From Euzebya pacifica (GTDB lineage Bacteria > Actinomycetota > Nitriliruptoria > Euzebyales > Euzebyaceae), in assembly GCF_003344865.1 (NCBI RefSeq), contig NZ_CP031165.1:4593910-4657909 (forward strand): a stretch of 64,000 nucleotides of DNA, in the 5' to 3' direction. Position 1 is the first letter of the stretch. Each line of letters starts with the position of its first letter. Both the position numbers and the translations under genes were made by a program. Below the pieces are notes generated by a model that was given only the letters and a program-made list of their open reading frames with translations, did not search any database and was not told the origin of the DNA. This document shows, one piece after another, positions 36,108 through 45,598 of this stretch.

Positions 36108-38061
36108 TTCCGGCGCGTGGCGCCCCGCGGTCGTCGCTGCCCTGGTCGCCGGTCTCGTCGCTCGCCCAACGACGAGCCCACCTGATCGCCTCCGACACCG
36201 GCATCGCGGCGGCGAAGCCCCAGCCCTGGCCGTGCGTGGCACCGAGCGCGGTCAGCTGCGCGATCTGTTCCTCGGTCTCCAGCCCCTCGGCCACCACCGG
36301 CAGGCCGAGCTGTTCGGTCATGTGGAGCACACCGCGCAGGACCGCGAGGCCGGTGGCCGTCTCGGTCGCCCCGTTCGTGATGGTCCGGTCGAGCTTCAGC
36401 TGGTCGAGCGGGAAGGTCCCCAGATAGCTCAGCGAGGAGTACCCGGTACCGAAGTCGTCCAGGCTGATGCCGATGCCCCGGTGGTGCAGTGCCTGCAGGG
36501 TCGCGCGACCCTGTCCGGCGGGGTCCAGCAGGATCCCCTCGGTGACCTCGATCACCAGCGCGCTCGCCGGGAGGTCGTAGCGGCGAAGCACCTCGTCGAC
36601 CGTGCTCATGAACTCTGCGCGGGCCAGCTGCAGCGGAGAGGTGTTCACCGCCACCTTGACCGGGGTGCCCAGCAGGTCCCGCATCCAGGCGATGGCCTGG
36701 CAGGACAGCTCCAGCACCACGTTGCCCAGCTCCACGATCAGGCCGGTCTCCTCGGCCACGTGCACGATCTTGTCGGGTCGCACCCACCCTCGTACGGGAT
36801 GTTCCCAGCGGAGCAACGCCTCGAACGATGACGGACGGCGTGTCGCGAGGTCCATGATCGGCTGGAGGTGGACCTCGATCAGCCCCGAGCGCAGGGCGCT
36901 GCGAAGGTCGCTCTCCAGCAGAAGGCGCTCGACCGCCGCGTCGCCCATGTCGGTGTCGAACTCCACGACCCGGTTGCGGCCGCCGGTCTTGGCCTCGTAG
37001 AGGGCGGCATCGGCGTCGCGCAGGACGTCCTCGGCCGCCTTGTCGCGGTCGATGACGGTCGCCAGGCCGATGCTGGCCGTGACGGTCAGCTCGTAGCCGG
37101 CCACGACGATCGACTGGTCGAGCGCGGCAACCATGGCATCCGCGACCGCGGCGGGACCCGGCCCGTCCTCGACATGCGGGACGAGGACGACGAACTCGTC
37201 CCCGCCGAACCGGCTGAGCGTGGTGTGGCCGGGGAGGGCGTCGGTCCAGCGCTTGGCGACCGCAGCGATCAGCAGGTCCCCGGTGTGGTGGCCGAGGCTG
37301 TCGTTGACCACCTTGAGCCGGTCGAGGTCGCAGTAGAGGACCGAGACCGGGTGCGTCGGAGAGGCGTGCAGCAGGGCCGCACGCAGGTCGGCCACCAGCG
37401 TCGCCCGGCTCGGCAGCCCCGTGAGCGGATCGAAGTGGGCCAGCCGTTCCAGCTCCTGCTCGGCTGCCCGTCGGACGGTGACGTCCCGGAAGGTGACCAC
37501 GAGACCGCGCACGTCGGGATCGTCGCGTCGATCGACCACCGCGGCGTTCACCCACGCCGTCAGTCCACCGGGCACGCGCACCCGACCCTCCCACGGCGTG
37601 GATCGACCCCGCTGGGACAGGGCGCCTTCCATCGCTGCGAGGGCGCTGGCGCGGTCGCTCTCGTGGACGAGGTCCAGCATGCGGGTACCGACCAGCCCCG
37701 AGGTGCTCAGCATCGCGCCGTTGCCCGCACCCACGACCTCGGTCACCAGCCCGTGGTCATCGCAGATGACCACCTGGTCGGCGACATCCCCGAGGAGTGT
37801 CCGCAGTCGGCGCCGGTCGCTGTCGACCGCCCCGACGAGGGTCGCGTGCTGATGGGCGACGCGCGCCGCACGCCATGTGAGCAGTCCCACGGACACCACG
37901 AGGGCCGCGGCGGTGAGCGGGGTCAGTCCTCCCCGGAGTGCGACCGCCACGACCGTTGCGAAGCAGGCGGCCCAGATCGGTGCCAGGCGCCAACGCCCCC
38001 ACGCCCGCCCGAACGGCGCAGGCGCCGATCTGCGGGGCAGCGCGAAGGACCGAGTAGGCAT
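36088..38061 (-). CDS. Membrane PAS-GGDEF-EAL protein (c-di-GMP turnover), copy 1
   Basis: The 657 residues start at ATG 38061. Two membrane helices (about 30-70), a PAS domain (LLGDVADQVVICDDHGLVTE ... GLVVTFRDVTVRRAAE), a GGDEF domain with LAHFDPLTGLPSRATL and intact RFGGDEFVVLV, and an EAL domain with SFEALLRWEHP, VAVNTSPLQL, LDDFGTGYSSLSYL and LPVVAEGLETEEQ. Both active sites look complete, so it could make and break c-di-GMP, with PAS or membrane input. It is a close tandem paralogue of the gene 37 bp upstream (38099). Confidence 0.95.
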   Translation of the reverse strand: MPTRSFALPRRSAPAPFGRAWGRWRLAPIWAACFATVVAVALRGGLTPLTAAALVVSVGLLTWRAARVAHQHATLVGAVDSDRRRLRTLLGDVADQVVICDDHGLVTEVVGAGNGAMLSTSGLVGTRMLDLVHESDRASALAAMEGALSQRGRSTPWEGRVRVPGGLTAWVNAAVVDRRDDPDVRGLVVTFRDVTVRRAAEQELERLAHFDPLTGLPSRATLVADLRAALLHASPTHPVSVLYCDLDRLKVVNDSLGHHTGDLLIAAVAKRWTDALPGHTTLSRFGGDEFVVLVPHVEDGPGPAAVADAMVAALDQSIVVAGYELTVTASIGLATVIDRDKAAEDVLRDADAALYEAKTGGRNRVVEFDTDMGDAAVERLLLESDLRSALRSGLIEVHLQPIMDLATRRPSSFEALLRWEHPVRGWVRPDKIVHVAEETGLIVELGNVVLELSCQAIAWMRDLLGTPVKVAVNTSPLQLARAEFMSTVDEVLRRYDLPASALVIEVTEGILLDPAGQGRATLQALHHRGIGISLDDFGTGYSSLSYLGTFPLDQLKLDRTITNGATETATGLAVLRGVLHMTEQLGLPVVAEGLETEEQIAQLTALGATHGQGWGFAAAMPVSEAIRWARRWASDETGDQGSDDRGAPRAGISDDQP

Positions 38062-38098
38062 GCCTTCTGGATCGTCCTCGGTCGCCGAGACTTGAGCC

Positions 38099-40801
38099 TC
38101 AGGACGGTCGTTCGGAGGACCACGTCACACCGGGCTCGGTGCGCTGCCCATCGGTGACCCGTGCGAGGGCCCAGTCAAGGGCGTCCTGGGGCGCCATGGC
38201 CCGTGCGTAGTGCCAGCCCTGGCCGAGGGTGGCGCCCAGCCCCCGGAGCCGTTTCACGTCGGCGAGGTTCTCGAGCCCTTCGGCCACGACGGGCAGGCCG
38301 AGGTTCTGGGTGATCCGGATGATGCCGGCAAGCACCGCCGCACCCGTCGCCGTCTCGGCGGTGCCGGTCACCAGGGCGCGGTCCAGCTTGAGCTGGTCCA
38401 GCGGGAAGGTCCCCAGGTAGCTCAGCGAGGAGTAACCGGTGCCGAAGTCGTCCAGGCTGATGGACACCCCCTGCACGTGGAGGTCCCGCAGGGTCCCGCG
38501 GGCCAGCCCTTCCTCGTCGAGCAGGATGCTCTCGGTGACCTCCAGCACGAGCGCGTCCGACGGCAGCCCATGCCGCTCGAGGGTCGCGCGCACCGTGTCG
38601 CCGAAGCCGGGACGCAGGAGCTGCATCGCGGAGGTGTTCACCGCCACACGGATGGGCGCGCCGGTCAGCCGCCTGATGCGCGCGATGGCCTCGCAGGCCA
38701 GGTCCAGGACCTGTTCGCCGAGGGGGACGATGAGCCCGGTCTCCTCCGCGAGGGAGATGATCGTCGGCGCCGGCACCCACCCTCGATCCTCGGTGTGCCA
38801 GCGGACGAGGGCTTCGAAGGACTCCGGCAGCCCCGTCGCCAGGTCGACGATGGGTTGCAGGTGGACGACGACGTCACCGGCCCGCAACGCCCGGCGGAGC
38901 TCCTGCTCGAGGTGCAGCCGTTCCAGCGCACTGCGGCGCATGGCGGGATCGAACTCCTTGATCTGGTTGCGTCCAGCGCCCTTGGCCTCGTACAGGGCGG
39001 CATCGGCATCGCGCAGCGCCTCGTCGATCGTCGTGCCGCCGGCGGTGATCGTGGTCACGCCGATCGACGCCGACACGGTCAGCTCGTTGTCCGCGATCCG
39101 GAGCGGTGTGCGAAGGTCTCGGAGCAGGGCCTCGGCGAACTCCAGCGCGTCGAGGCGGCCGCGTTCGTGCGGATAGCAGATCACGAACTCGTCCCCACCG
39201 AAGCGGCTGAGGGTGGCACGGGGCGGCAGCAGGGCGTTCCATCGTTCCGCGACCGCCGAGATGACCTCGTCCCCGACGTGGTGGCCGAGGCTGTCGTTGA
39301 CGACCTTCAGCCGGTCGAGGTCGCAGTACAGCATGGAAACCGGACAGGTCGACGTCGCTCCCTGCAGCAGCTCCGCCGCGACCGACCGAAGGGTGTCGCG
39401 GCTGGCGAGCCCCGTGAGCTGGTCGTACATGGCGCGGCGCCGGAGGTCCTCCTGCGCGATCCGACGGTCGGTGATGTCCCGGAAGGTAACGACCAACCCG
39501 CCCACCGACGGGGTGTCGAACCGGTCGACCATCACCCCCTCGATCCAGCGCAGCTGTCCGTCGATGACCAGCCGCACCTCACGCGAGATCGACGTCCCGG
39601 GGGCGCGGGCCGCTGCGGCCTTGTCGATCCACATCGACTCCCGGTCCTCGGGGTGGACGAAGTCCAGCAACACGATGTCCGCGAGGCCCGGACCCTCCTC
39701 CAGCCGGTGGCCCACCTGCCGCACCACGACGAAGTCCCGGTCGACGATGAGGATGTTGTCCTGCACGTCGTGCAGCAGCGTCTCCAGCTGCAGGCGGTCG
39801 GCGTCGAGGCGCCGGCTGAGCAGCCGTTCCGTGCGCACCATGCGAACGACCCGCAGCACCAGCGTCAGCCCCGCCACGGTGACCAGCACCAGCTCGACGG
39901 GGTCGAACCCGGCCTCGGGCCTGAAGCGACGGACGCCCGTGTGCGCCACGTAGCTGATGATGGCGACCGTCATCGGCGCCCACCAGCGCAGGGTCCGCGG
40001 TTCCCGATCGGCCTCGGGGCGGTACCCGTTGGCGACGATCCAGAGGACCGTCACGAGCAGCACGCCACCGCCGAGCATCAGGCTCGTGCCGACCGCCTGC
40101 TCGGCGTATCGTCCACCGGTCATGCTCTGGGGCAAGACGATGATCGCGATCGCCTCGAGCGCGAACCCCGCCGACATCATCCAGCGGACCCTGCTGATGT
40201 GCCCGCCGTTCCCGGTCAGGAGGGCGAGGGTGGCCACCGCGAACACGAAGCACACGAACCCGATCGGGACCAGCGACGCGGGGTCGAACACCTCGGCAGC
40301 GCGGGGTTGGAAGCGCAGCTCCCATGCCCAGAAGGTGGCGGAGACCGCGACCAGGGCGCTGTCGAGGACGTCCTCAACCCGTGAGTGCCGCAGTCCCAGC
40401 AACGTCGGCACCGCCCAGGCGACGAGCGGCACACCGACCAGCACCACGACGAGGTAGCCGGCGCGGGAGTCTCCGAGCGGCAACAGCGTGTCGACACCGC
40501 CCGCCAGGAGCGACAGGCCGAGGCCGAGCCCGTACGCCGCCCAGGGGCCGGCGTTCGGGACGCTACGGCGGATGGCCAGCACGGCCCCGACCAGGCTGAC
40601 CACGCCGAGGACGAGGATGATCCCCGCGTAGCTGGTGCGCACCGCATCCGGAGACAGCACGGTGCGGACGCCGAGGCCGATCACGACCGCGATGGCACCG
40701 AGGACCCACGACAGCCGGCTTGCAGTCGTCTGGATCACGCCCTCACTGTCGTCGTCGGGAGCCCCCGGGGCCCTTTCGCCCGGCCCACGTTGCAGCATCA
40801 T
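38099..40801 (-). CDS. Multi-helix membrane PAS-GGDEF-EAL protein, copy 2
   Basis: The product is about 900 residues from ATG 40801; GTG 40738 is an alternative start. Residues to about 330 form some eight or nine membrane helices (SWVLGAIAVVIGLGVRTVL onward), a possible integral sensor. Then PAS (LLHDVQDNILIVDRDFVVVR, GLVVTFRDITDRRIAQEDL), GGDEF (DQLTGLASRDTLR, RFGGDEFVICYPHE) and EAL (SFEALVRWHTEDRGWVPAPT, VAVNTSAMQLL, LDDFGTGYSSLSYL, LPVVAEGLENLADV). The soluble parts resemble the copy at 36088 very closely, including whole DNA blocks such as the SLDDFGTGYSSLSYLGTFPL stretch. The membrane parts differ: the output was duplicated with a new input. No Shine-Dalgarno precedes ATG 40801; a hairpin does. 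Confidence 0.92.
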   Translation of the reverse strand: MMLQRGPGERAPGAPDDDSEGVIQTTASRLSWVLGAIAVVIGLGVRTVLSPDAVRTSYAGIILVLGVVSLVGAVLAIRRSVPNAGPWAAYGLGLGLSLLAGGVDTLLPLGDSRAGYLVVVLVGVPLVAWAVPTLLGLRHSRVEDVLDSALVAVSATFWAWELRFQPRAAEVFDPASLVPIGFVCFVFAVATLALLTGNGGHISRVRWMMSAGFALEAIAIIVLPQSMTGGRYAEQAVGTSLMLGGGVLLVTVLWIVANGYRPEADREPRTLRWWAPMTVAIISYVAHTGVRRFRPEAGFDPVELVLVTVAGLTLVLRVVRMVRTERLLSRRLDADRLQLETLLHDVQDNILIVDRDFVVVRQVGHRLEEGPGLADIVLLDFVHPEDRESMWIDKAAAARAPGTSISREVRLVIDGQLRWIEGVMVDRFDTPSVGGLVVTFRDITDRRIAQEDLRRRAMYDQLTGLASRDTLRSVAAELLQGATSTCPVSMLYCDLDRLKVVNDSLGHHVGDEVISAVAERWNALLPPRATLSRFGGDEFVICYPHERGRLDALEFAEALLRDLRTPLRIADNELTVSASIGVTTITAGGTTIDEALRDADAALYEAKGAGRNQIKEFDPAMRRSALERLHLEQELRRALRAGDVVVHLQPIVDLATGLPESFEALVRWHTEDRGWVPAPTIISLAEETGLIVPLGEQVLDLACEAIARIRRLTGAPIRVAVNTSAMQLLRPGFGDTVRATLERHGLPSDALVLEVTESILLDEEGLARGTLRDLHVQGVSISLDDFGTGYSSLSYLGTFPLDQLKLDRALVTGTAETATGAAVLAGIIRITQNLGLPVVAEGLENLADVKRLRGLGATLGQGWHYARAMAPQDALDWALARVTDGQRTEPGVTWSSERPS

Positions 40802-40824
40802 GCCCCGCCAATCGGCGGCGGGGC
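40802..40824 (-). promoter_or_regulatory. Hairpin abutting the start codon of the GGDEF-EAL gene
   Basis: GCCCCGCC (40802-40809) and GGCGGGGC (40817-40824) pair perfectly across a 7-base loop, immediately before ATG 40801 on the minus strand, in the place of a ribosome-binding site. It could restrict initiation there or mean that a later start is used. Confidence 0.5.
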
Positions 40825-40868
40825 AATCCACGTGAGGTCCCCGACGATACCCAGACCCGGGGTTCGCG

Positions 40869-43727
40869 TCAGTCCACCAGGAACGCCTCCGGCAGCTGGT
40901 TGGAGCCGTCGACCATGACCCGAGTCGGAACATCGGAGGCGATCCACGCGATGTCGTCGTCGACCAGGTCGGGCGTCGCTGCCTGGGCGTCGTTCTGCCA
41001 CGTCATCAGGTTGTCGAGGATGGTGTAGCCGTGGTCGGTCAGCCCGTAGCTCGACAGGCCGTGCGGGTGGAAGTACGCCGTGGTCGGGAACGTCAGCACC
41101 GACGCGAAGGTCCGTACGACGCCGGCGCCGACGGGGATCTCCGCGATCGACGACAGCTCGTCGGCTCCATCGGTGGTGGTCACCACCGTGCCGCCTGCAC
41201 CCTCCACGGCCGAGGCAGCGATGCCCCAGTTCGGCATGTTGTCCTCGCCGTCCTCGATGGAGTAGCCGATCGGCAGGGGTTCGGCGGTCTGGCGCCGACC
41301 GCCGGCCCCCTCGGCCGCGCCCGGGTTGTTGGTCCCGGCAGCCAGTGGGTGGTCGTAGCCGTTGGAGAACACTGCGTGTCCGGCGTAGACGCCCTCGACC
41401 GCCACGTCGTCGAGCGACAGCCCGAGGTCCATGAAGGCGACCGCCTGCACGGCGTCGTCGGTCAGCACGACGTTGCCGCCCGCTCGGGCGAAGTCCGCCA
41501 GACGTGTCCCCATGGCCGCGGCGTCGGTCGCGGTGTACCCGGTGGCGGGCAGGTCGAGCAGGCCCTGGCTGAAGGTCTCGTAGGTGTCGAGATCGGTGAC
41601 GTAGCCGGGCAGGAAGGCGCCGTCGACGGCGATGACCGTGTCGAAGTCCGACAGGTCTCGCTCGCCGGACAGCACCTCGTCGACGTCGATCGCGGTCAGG
41701 GTCGTGTCATCGGCCAACCACGGCTCGAGCTCGGTGAAGAAGTCCATGTTGGACACGTCGTAGGCAGCCTGCACGGGGTCGTCCCACACGGGGGCGGTGG
41801 ACAGCTCGACCTCGTAGGTGATCCGCATCGGCTGCAGGGTGTTGGCGATGACGCGGTACTGGCCGTCGGCCGGGTGGTTCCAGTCGGAGTGGTCGCCGGC
41901 GACCCGGTACACCGCGCCGTCGGAGCCGTAGGTCGGCCGTTCCACCCAGCGCTGGGTGGCGTCGTCGAAGCGCTGCACCCTGACCTCGCCGACGTGCACC
42001 GACTGGTGGGTCACGTTCTGGAAGCGGACGCTGGCGGAGATGCCGGCCACGTAGTACTGGGTGTCCAGCGGGCCGAGGTCGCTGCCGTCGTTGTCGACGG
42101 TGAACTCGGCCAGGACGGTGTCGCCCGTGCTGGTCATCGCGGTCCCGGCGAGGTCGGGCATGTCCACGGCATCGGCCGGGGTGGGCCGAAGCTCGACGCC
42201 CGGGTCCACGAGGCGGCGGGGGTTGACCAGGTAGCCGACGTCGGTGCCGTCGAGGTCGAACCGGCCGTCGACCGGCTCGAGCTCGAAGTTGAGCATCGAG
42301 TAGATCAGGCCCTTGTTGCCGTCGACGTGCAGCTGCTCGGCCTCGGCGACGTAGCAGGTACCGACCCCGCAGTTGCCCAGGTGCGACAGCATCATCTCGT
42401 TGTCGATGCCGTCGGCGTCCAGGCCGATCGGCGAGTCGATCCAGTTGCCCAGCGCGCCGGTGGCGGTGTACTCGATGGTGTCCCAGATCGTCCCGTACTG
42501 CACGCCGTAGGACCGCTGGTCGCAGTCCTCGCCGGGGGGCAGGTGGGTGTCGCCGTTGGGGGCGACCCCGGCGAACTCCACGCACTGCTCGGGTGCGTCG
42601 TTGGGCTTGATGATCGGCGACCAGGCCAGCCGGGTCTCGGCGTCACGCCACGCCTGCTCGACGAACTCCATGATGCGTTCGTTCTCGTCGTAGGGCCGCT
42701 GGGACCCGCCGAGGAGGGTGTAGGAGAAGGCGTTCGCCTCGACCATGCCGTGCAGGTCGATGCCACCGGTCCACTCGTCGCTGACCTCCTGCAGCGCCTT
42801 GCCGAGGCTGCGGGACTCCGTTTCCGACCACGGGGTGAAGGACGGGTCGGTGTAGCCGATCTCGGGCCAGTCGCGGTTGAGGTCCATGCCGTTGCCGTTG
42901 AAGCGCTGGAAGGCGGTGCTGCCCTCCTGCACGTCGCCGCGGGTCCAGCCGTCGGGGTTGGGCAGCACGAAGTAGCTGACCGAACGCATCATGACCTCGC
43001 CGACCGGCAGGTTGCGCGCCAGGCGGCCGCCCTCGGTGGTGATGTCGGCGCCCTCGGTCTCCAGCAGCAGCCGCTCGGGCTCCTGCGAGGCCCAGGTGGC
43101 CAGGTCCTCGATGGCCCGGATGCCGCCCTCGGCGCCGGCGCGCTCGATGCCGTGGACCGACAGGGACCAGACGAAGTGGTCACGGTCGGCGGTCGGAACG
43201 GGCGCGACCGCCTCGCCGAGGAGTCGCGCGTCCTCCGGGGCGGTGACCCGCACCATGTACAGCGGACGTTCGTCGCGGTCGCCGAGCTCGGTCCCGTTGC
43301 CCTCGGAGTGGCCGTCCCCCATCTCCTCCTGCAGCACGTCGTCGAACTCGTCGGTCCGGGACAGGTCGATCAGGTCGACGAAGTCACGGGTGACGTCGAG
43401 CTCGTCGGCCATGAACCGCAGCCCCGCGATGGTCTCCTCGAAGCCGAGGTAGTGGCGGGCAGCACAGACCGCGTTGCCCTTGGCGAACGGGGAGCCGACC
43501 CCGGGATGGGGGGTCTCCTCGCCCAGGCCGTTGGCCCAGTAGGCCTGCGGGTCGGGGAAGACCCGACCGCACAGGGCGTAGGTCTCGGGGTTGTCGGCCA
43601 CGGGGCTTGCGACCGCCACCGGGGTGGAGGTCGCAAGCGGCGCAAGGGCCACGAGGACCGCCAGCGCCGCGATGAGCGCCAGTGTCCGGATGCGCCCGGT
43701 ACCGGAGAGGATGGATGTGCCCGCCAT
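40869..43727 (-). CDS. Large secreted M14 metallocarboxypeptidase-like protein
   Basis: The 952 residues start at ATG 43727. There is a signal peptide (about 1-42, core LALIAALAVLVALAPLA). The M14 domain has zinc ligands H192 and E195 in SVHGIERAG and H326 in GGIDLHGMVE, with LPNPDGW (about 255-261) and the substrate-binding Asn-Arg of NGMDLNRDW. It also has at least six Cys, suggesting disulphides. Beyond about 420 come beta-sandwich-like segments (LAEFTVDNDGSDLGPLDTQY) and a ThuA/GATase-like stretch (GNVVLTDDAVQAVAFMDLG). It should act outside the cell on peptides. It sits 89 bp downstream of the acyl-CoA dehydrogenase gene on the same strand. Confidence 0.85.
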   Translation of the reverse strand: MAGTSILSGTGRIRTLALIAALAVLVALAPLATSTPVAVASPVADNPETYALCGRVFPDPQAYWANGLGEETPHPGVGSPFAKGNAVCAARHYLGFEETIAGLRFMADELDVTRDFVDLIDLSRTDEFDDVLQEEMGDGHSEGNGTELGDRDERPLYMVRVTAPEDARLLGEAVAPVPTADRDHFVWSLSVHGIERAGAEGGIRAIEDLATWASQEPERLLLETEGADITTEGGRLARNLPVGEVMMRSVSYFVLPNPDGWTRGDVQEGSTAFQRFNGNGMDLNRDWPEIGYTDPSFTPWSETESRSLGKALQEVSDEWTGGIDLHGMVEANAFSYTLLGGSQRPYDENERIMEFVEQAWRDAETRLAWSPIIKPNDAPEQCVEFAGVAPNGDTHLPPGEDCDQRSYGVQYGTIWDTIEYTATGALGNWIDSPIGLDADGIDNEMMLSHLGNCGVGTCYVAEAEQLHVDGNKGLIYSMLNFELEPVDGRFDLDGTDVGYLVNPRRLVDPGVELRPTPADAVDMPDLAGTAMTSTGDTVLAEFTVDNDGSDLGPLDTQYYVAGISASVRFQNVTHQSVHVGEVRVQRFDDATQRWVERPTYGSDGAVYRVAGDHSDWNHPADGQYRVIANTLQPMRITYEVELSTAPVWDDPVQAAYDVSNMDFFTELEPWLADDTTLTAIDVDEVLSGERDLSDFDTVIAVDGAFLPGYVTDLDTYETFSQGLLDLPATGYTATDAAAMGTRLADFARAGGNVVLTDDAVQAVAFMDLGLSLDDVAVEGVYAGHAVFSNGYDHPLAAGTNNPGAAEGAGGRRQTAEPLPIGYSIEDGEDNMPNWGIAASAVEGAGGTVVTTTDGADELSSIAEIPVGAGVVRTFASVLTFPTTAYFHPHGLSSYGLTDHGYTILDNLMTWQNDAQAATPDLVDDDIAWIASDVPTRVMVDGSNQLPEAFLVD

Positions 43728-43816
43728 GTCGATGTCTCGCTTCGGCTCGTCAGTCGATGTCGAGCCGTGAGTTCGACATGGCAGGCCCGTTCTCCTGCCT
43801 GCGCTCCCCCGCGGGA

Positions 43817-45451
43817 TCAGCCCGCGTCGAGCGCGTCCTGCAGCAGCTTGCGGATGATGACACGCAGCGCGAGGACCTCGTCGGCCCCCTCGAAGATCGA
43901 CAGGACCCGGGCATCGACGAAGTAGCGGCTGACCGCGTACTCCTCGGCGTAGCCGAAGCCACCGTGGATCTGCATGGCCTCGCGAGTGACCCATTCCGCG
44001 GCCAGGCAGCTGAAGGCCTTGACCATCGACGCCTCCATCTGGCCCGAGCCAGCTCCCAGCAGCTGCGCCGAACGGTAGGAGAAGGTCCGCGAGGCCGCGA
44101 TGATCGCCGCCATCCGGCCGAGCTTGGTCCTGGTCAGGCCGTAGCTGGCCAGCGGGACGCCGAACACGTGGCGCTCCCCGGCGTAGGTGGCGGCCGCCTC
44201 GAAGGCCGCCTGCATCACACCCGTTGCCCGTGCCGCGGTCTGCAGGCGCCCGTTGGCGAAGGCATCCATCTGCAGGTAGAAGCCCTTGCCGAGCTTCTCC
44301 TCGCCACCGACGACGTTGGCTGCCGGGATCCGGTAGTCCTCGAAGGAGATCTCGAAGGAGTGCATGCCGCGGTAGCCCAGCGTCGGGATGGCCTTGGCCT
44401 CCATCCGGCCGCCCAGCGGGGACTCGTACTCCCAGCTGTGACCGGGGAACGACGGCTTCTCGACCACGAACAGGCTCAGGCCCTTGTGCGCCTTGGACCG
44501 ATCGGGGTCGGTCCGGGCCAGCAGCATCAGCAGGTTGGCCTTGCCACCGAAGGTGCACCAGGTCTTGACGCCGTTGACGACGTAGTCGTCGCCGTCCTTG
44601 ATGGCCTGGACCTTGATGCCGGCAACGTCGGAGCCGTAGTCGGGCTCGGTGACGGCGACACCACACATCAGCTCACCGGCGGCGATGGCCGGCAGCCACC
44701 GCTCCTTCTGCTCCTCCGTGCCCCCGCCCACGAGGGCCTTGGACAGGATCTCGGGCCGGGTGATCAACGATCCGGCCACGCCGAGTGACCCGCGGGACAG
44801 CTCCTCGGTGACCACGACCATCGACATGAAGTCGTTCTCGCTGTGTCCCTCGGCGAAGCCGCCGTGCTCCTCGGGGATGGACAGGCCGAAGCAGCCCATC
44901 TCGGCGAGCTCGGTGATGATGTCGTCGGGGATGTCGGCGTCGTTGCGGTGCACGTGCTCGGCGACGGCCTTGACCCTGGTCTCGGCGAAGTCGCGGAACG
45001 TGCCGCGCACCATCGACATCTCCTCGTTGAGGGCGCTGGGCAGCTCGGTCGTGCGGCTGACCTCCTCCCCCAGCTCCTCCAGCAGGGCGGTGTCGCGGGC
45101 GGCGCGGAAGGCCGTGGCGAACCCCTCACCGTTCCAGGCCGCGTCGGCGGACAGGTCCCAGTCGTCCTCGCGACCGGCCAGGCGTGCGGCCAGGTCAGCG
45201 GCCATCTCCCCGGCGAACGCGAGGGTCAGGCGGGCCTGCAGGCCACCCTTCTCGCCGTAGTCCAGCATCTGCTCCGCCGCAGCGACACGGGACGCAGCGC
45301 TCGCGAGGTCATAAGCGAGCTGCTGCTCGCGGTCGACCAGCTCGATGCTGATCCGGCCGTCCTTGCTGGCCGACGCTGCCAGCCGCGCGACGGCGCCGTC
45401 GACGACCTCGCGTGCGGCGGAGACGATGGTGCGGGCAGTGTCGAGCGTCAT
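43817..45451 (-). CDS. Acyl-CoA dehydrogenase, methylsuccinyl-CoA dehydrogenase-like
   Basis: The 544 residues start at ATG 45451 (MTLDTARTIVSAAREVVDGA) with GAGG upstream. An N-terminal helical extension of about 150 residues precedes a normal acyl-CoA dehydrogenase core: FGLSIPEEHGGF, CGVAVTEPDYGSDVAGIKVQ, GVKTWCTFGGKANLL, MQIHGGFGYAEEYAVSRYF and a C-terminal LSIFEGADEVLALRVIIRKL carrying the Glu-containing loop. The extended form is typical of (2S)-methylsuccinyl-CoA dehydrogenase, which yields mesaconyl-CoA in the ethylmalonyl-CoA pathway. A MaoC hydratase and malyl-CoA-lyase-like gene in the same window agree. A plain fatty acyl-CoA dehydrogenase is the alternative. Confidence 0.82.
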   Translation of the reverse strand: MTLDTARTIVSAAREVVDGAVARLAASASKDGRISIELVDREQQLAYDLASAASRVAAAEQMLDYGEKGGLQARLTLAFAGEMAADLAARLAGREDDWDLSADAAWNGEGFATAFRAARDTALLEELGEEVSRTTELPSALNEEMSMVRGTFRDFAETRVKAVAEHVHRNDADIPDDIITELAEMGCFGLSIPEEHGGFAEGHSENDFMSMVVVTEELSRGSLGVAGSLITRPEILSKALVGGGTEEQKERWLPAIAAGELMCGVAVTEPDYGSDVAGIKVQAIKDGDDYVVNGVKTWCTFGGKANLLMLLARTDPDRSKAHKGLSLFVVEKPSFPGHSWEYESPLGGRMEAKAIPTLGYRGMHSFEISFEDYRIPAANVVGGEEKLGKGFYLQMDAFANGRLQTAARATGVMQAAFEAAATYAGERHVFGVPLASYGLTRTKLGRMAAIIAASRTFSYRSAQLLGAGSGQMEASMVKAFSCLAAEWVTREAMQIHGGFGYAEEYAVSRYFVDARVLSIFEGADEVLALRVIIRKLLQDALDAG

Positions 45452-45490
45452 GGGGCAACCTCGGTTCGGCGTCGGTGGTCGGTGCATTGT

Positions 45491-45502
45491 TACCTGCCGG
45501 TA
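45491..45502. promoter_or_regulatory. Near-palindrome TACCTGCCGGTA, possible operator
   Basis: Five of six positions are symmetric. It lies 40 bp upstream of the acyl-CoA dehydrogenase start, in the promoter space between two divergent genes. A regulator site is plausible; the factor is unknown. Confidence 0.35.
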
Positions 45503-45598
45503 GCCAACGGAGAAACCTGACCCCGGTCACAGGGTCGGCTGGCATGCCGTGCCGGTGGCCTGCGGATCGGCATGCCACGACCGGACGATGATGCGGCC

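Noticed and set aside
43752-43826. Small hairpins between the dehydrogenase and M14 genes as a terminator
   Set aside because: Stems are only 6 to 7 bp without a U-tract, and one overlaps the dehydrogenase stop; too weak to list.
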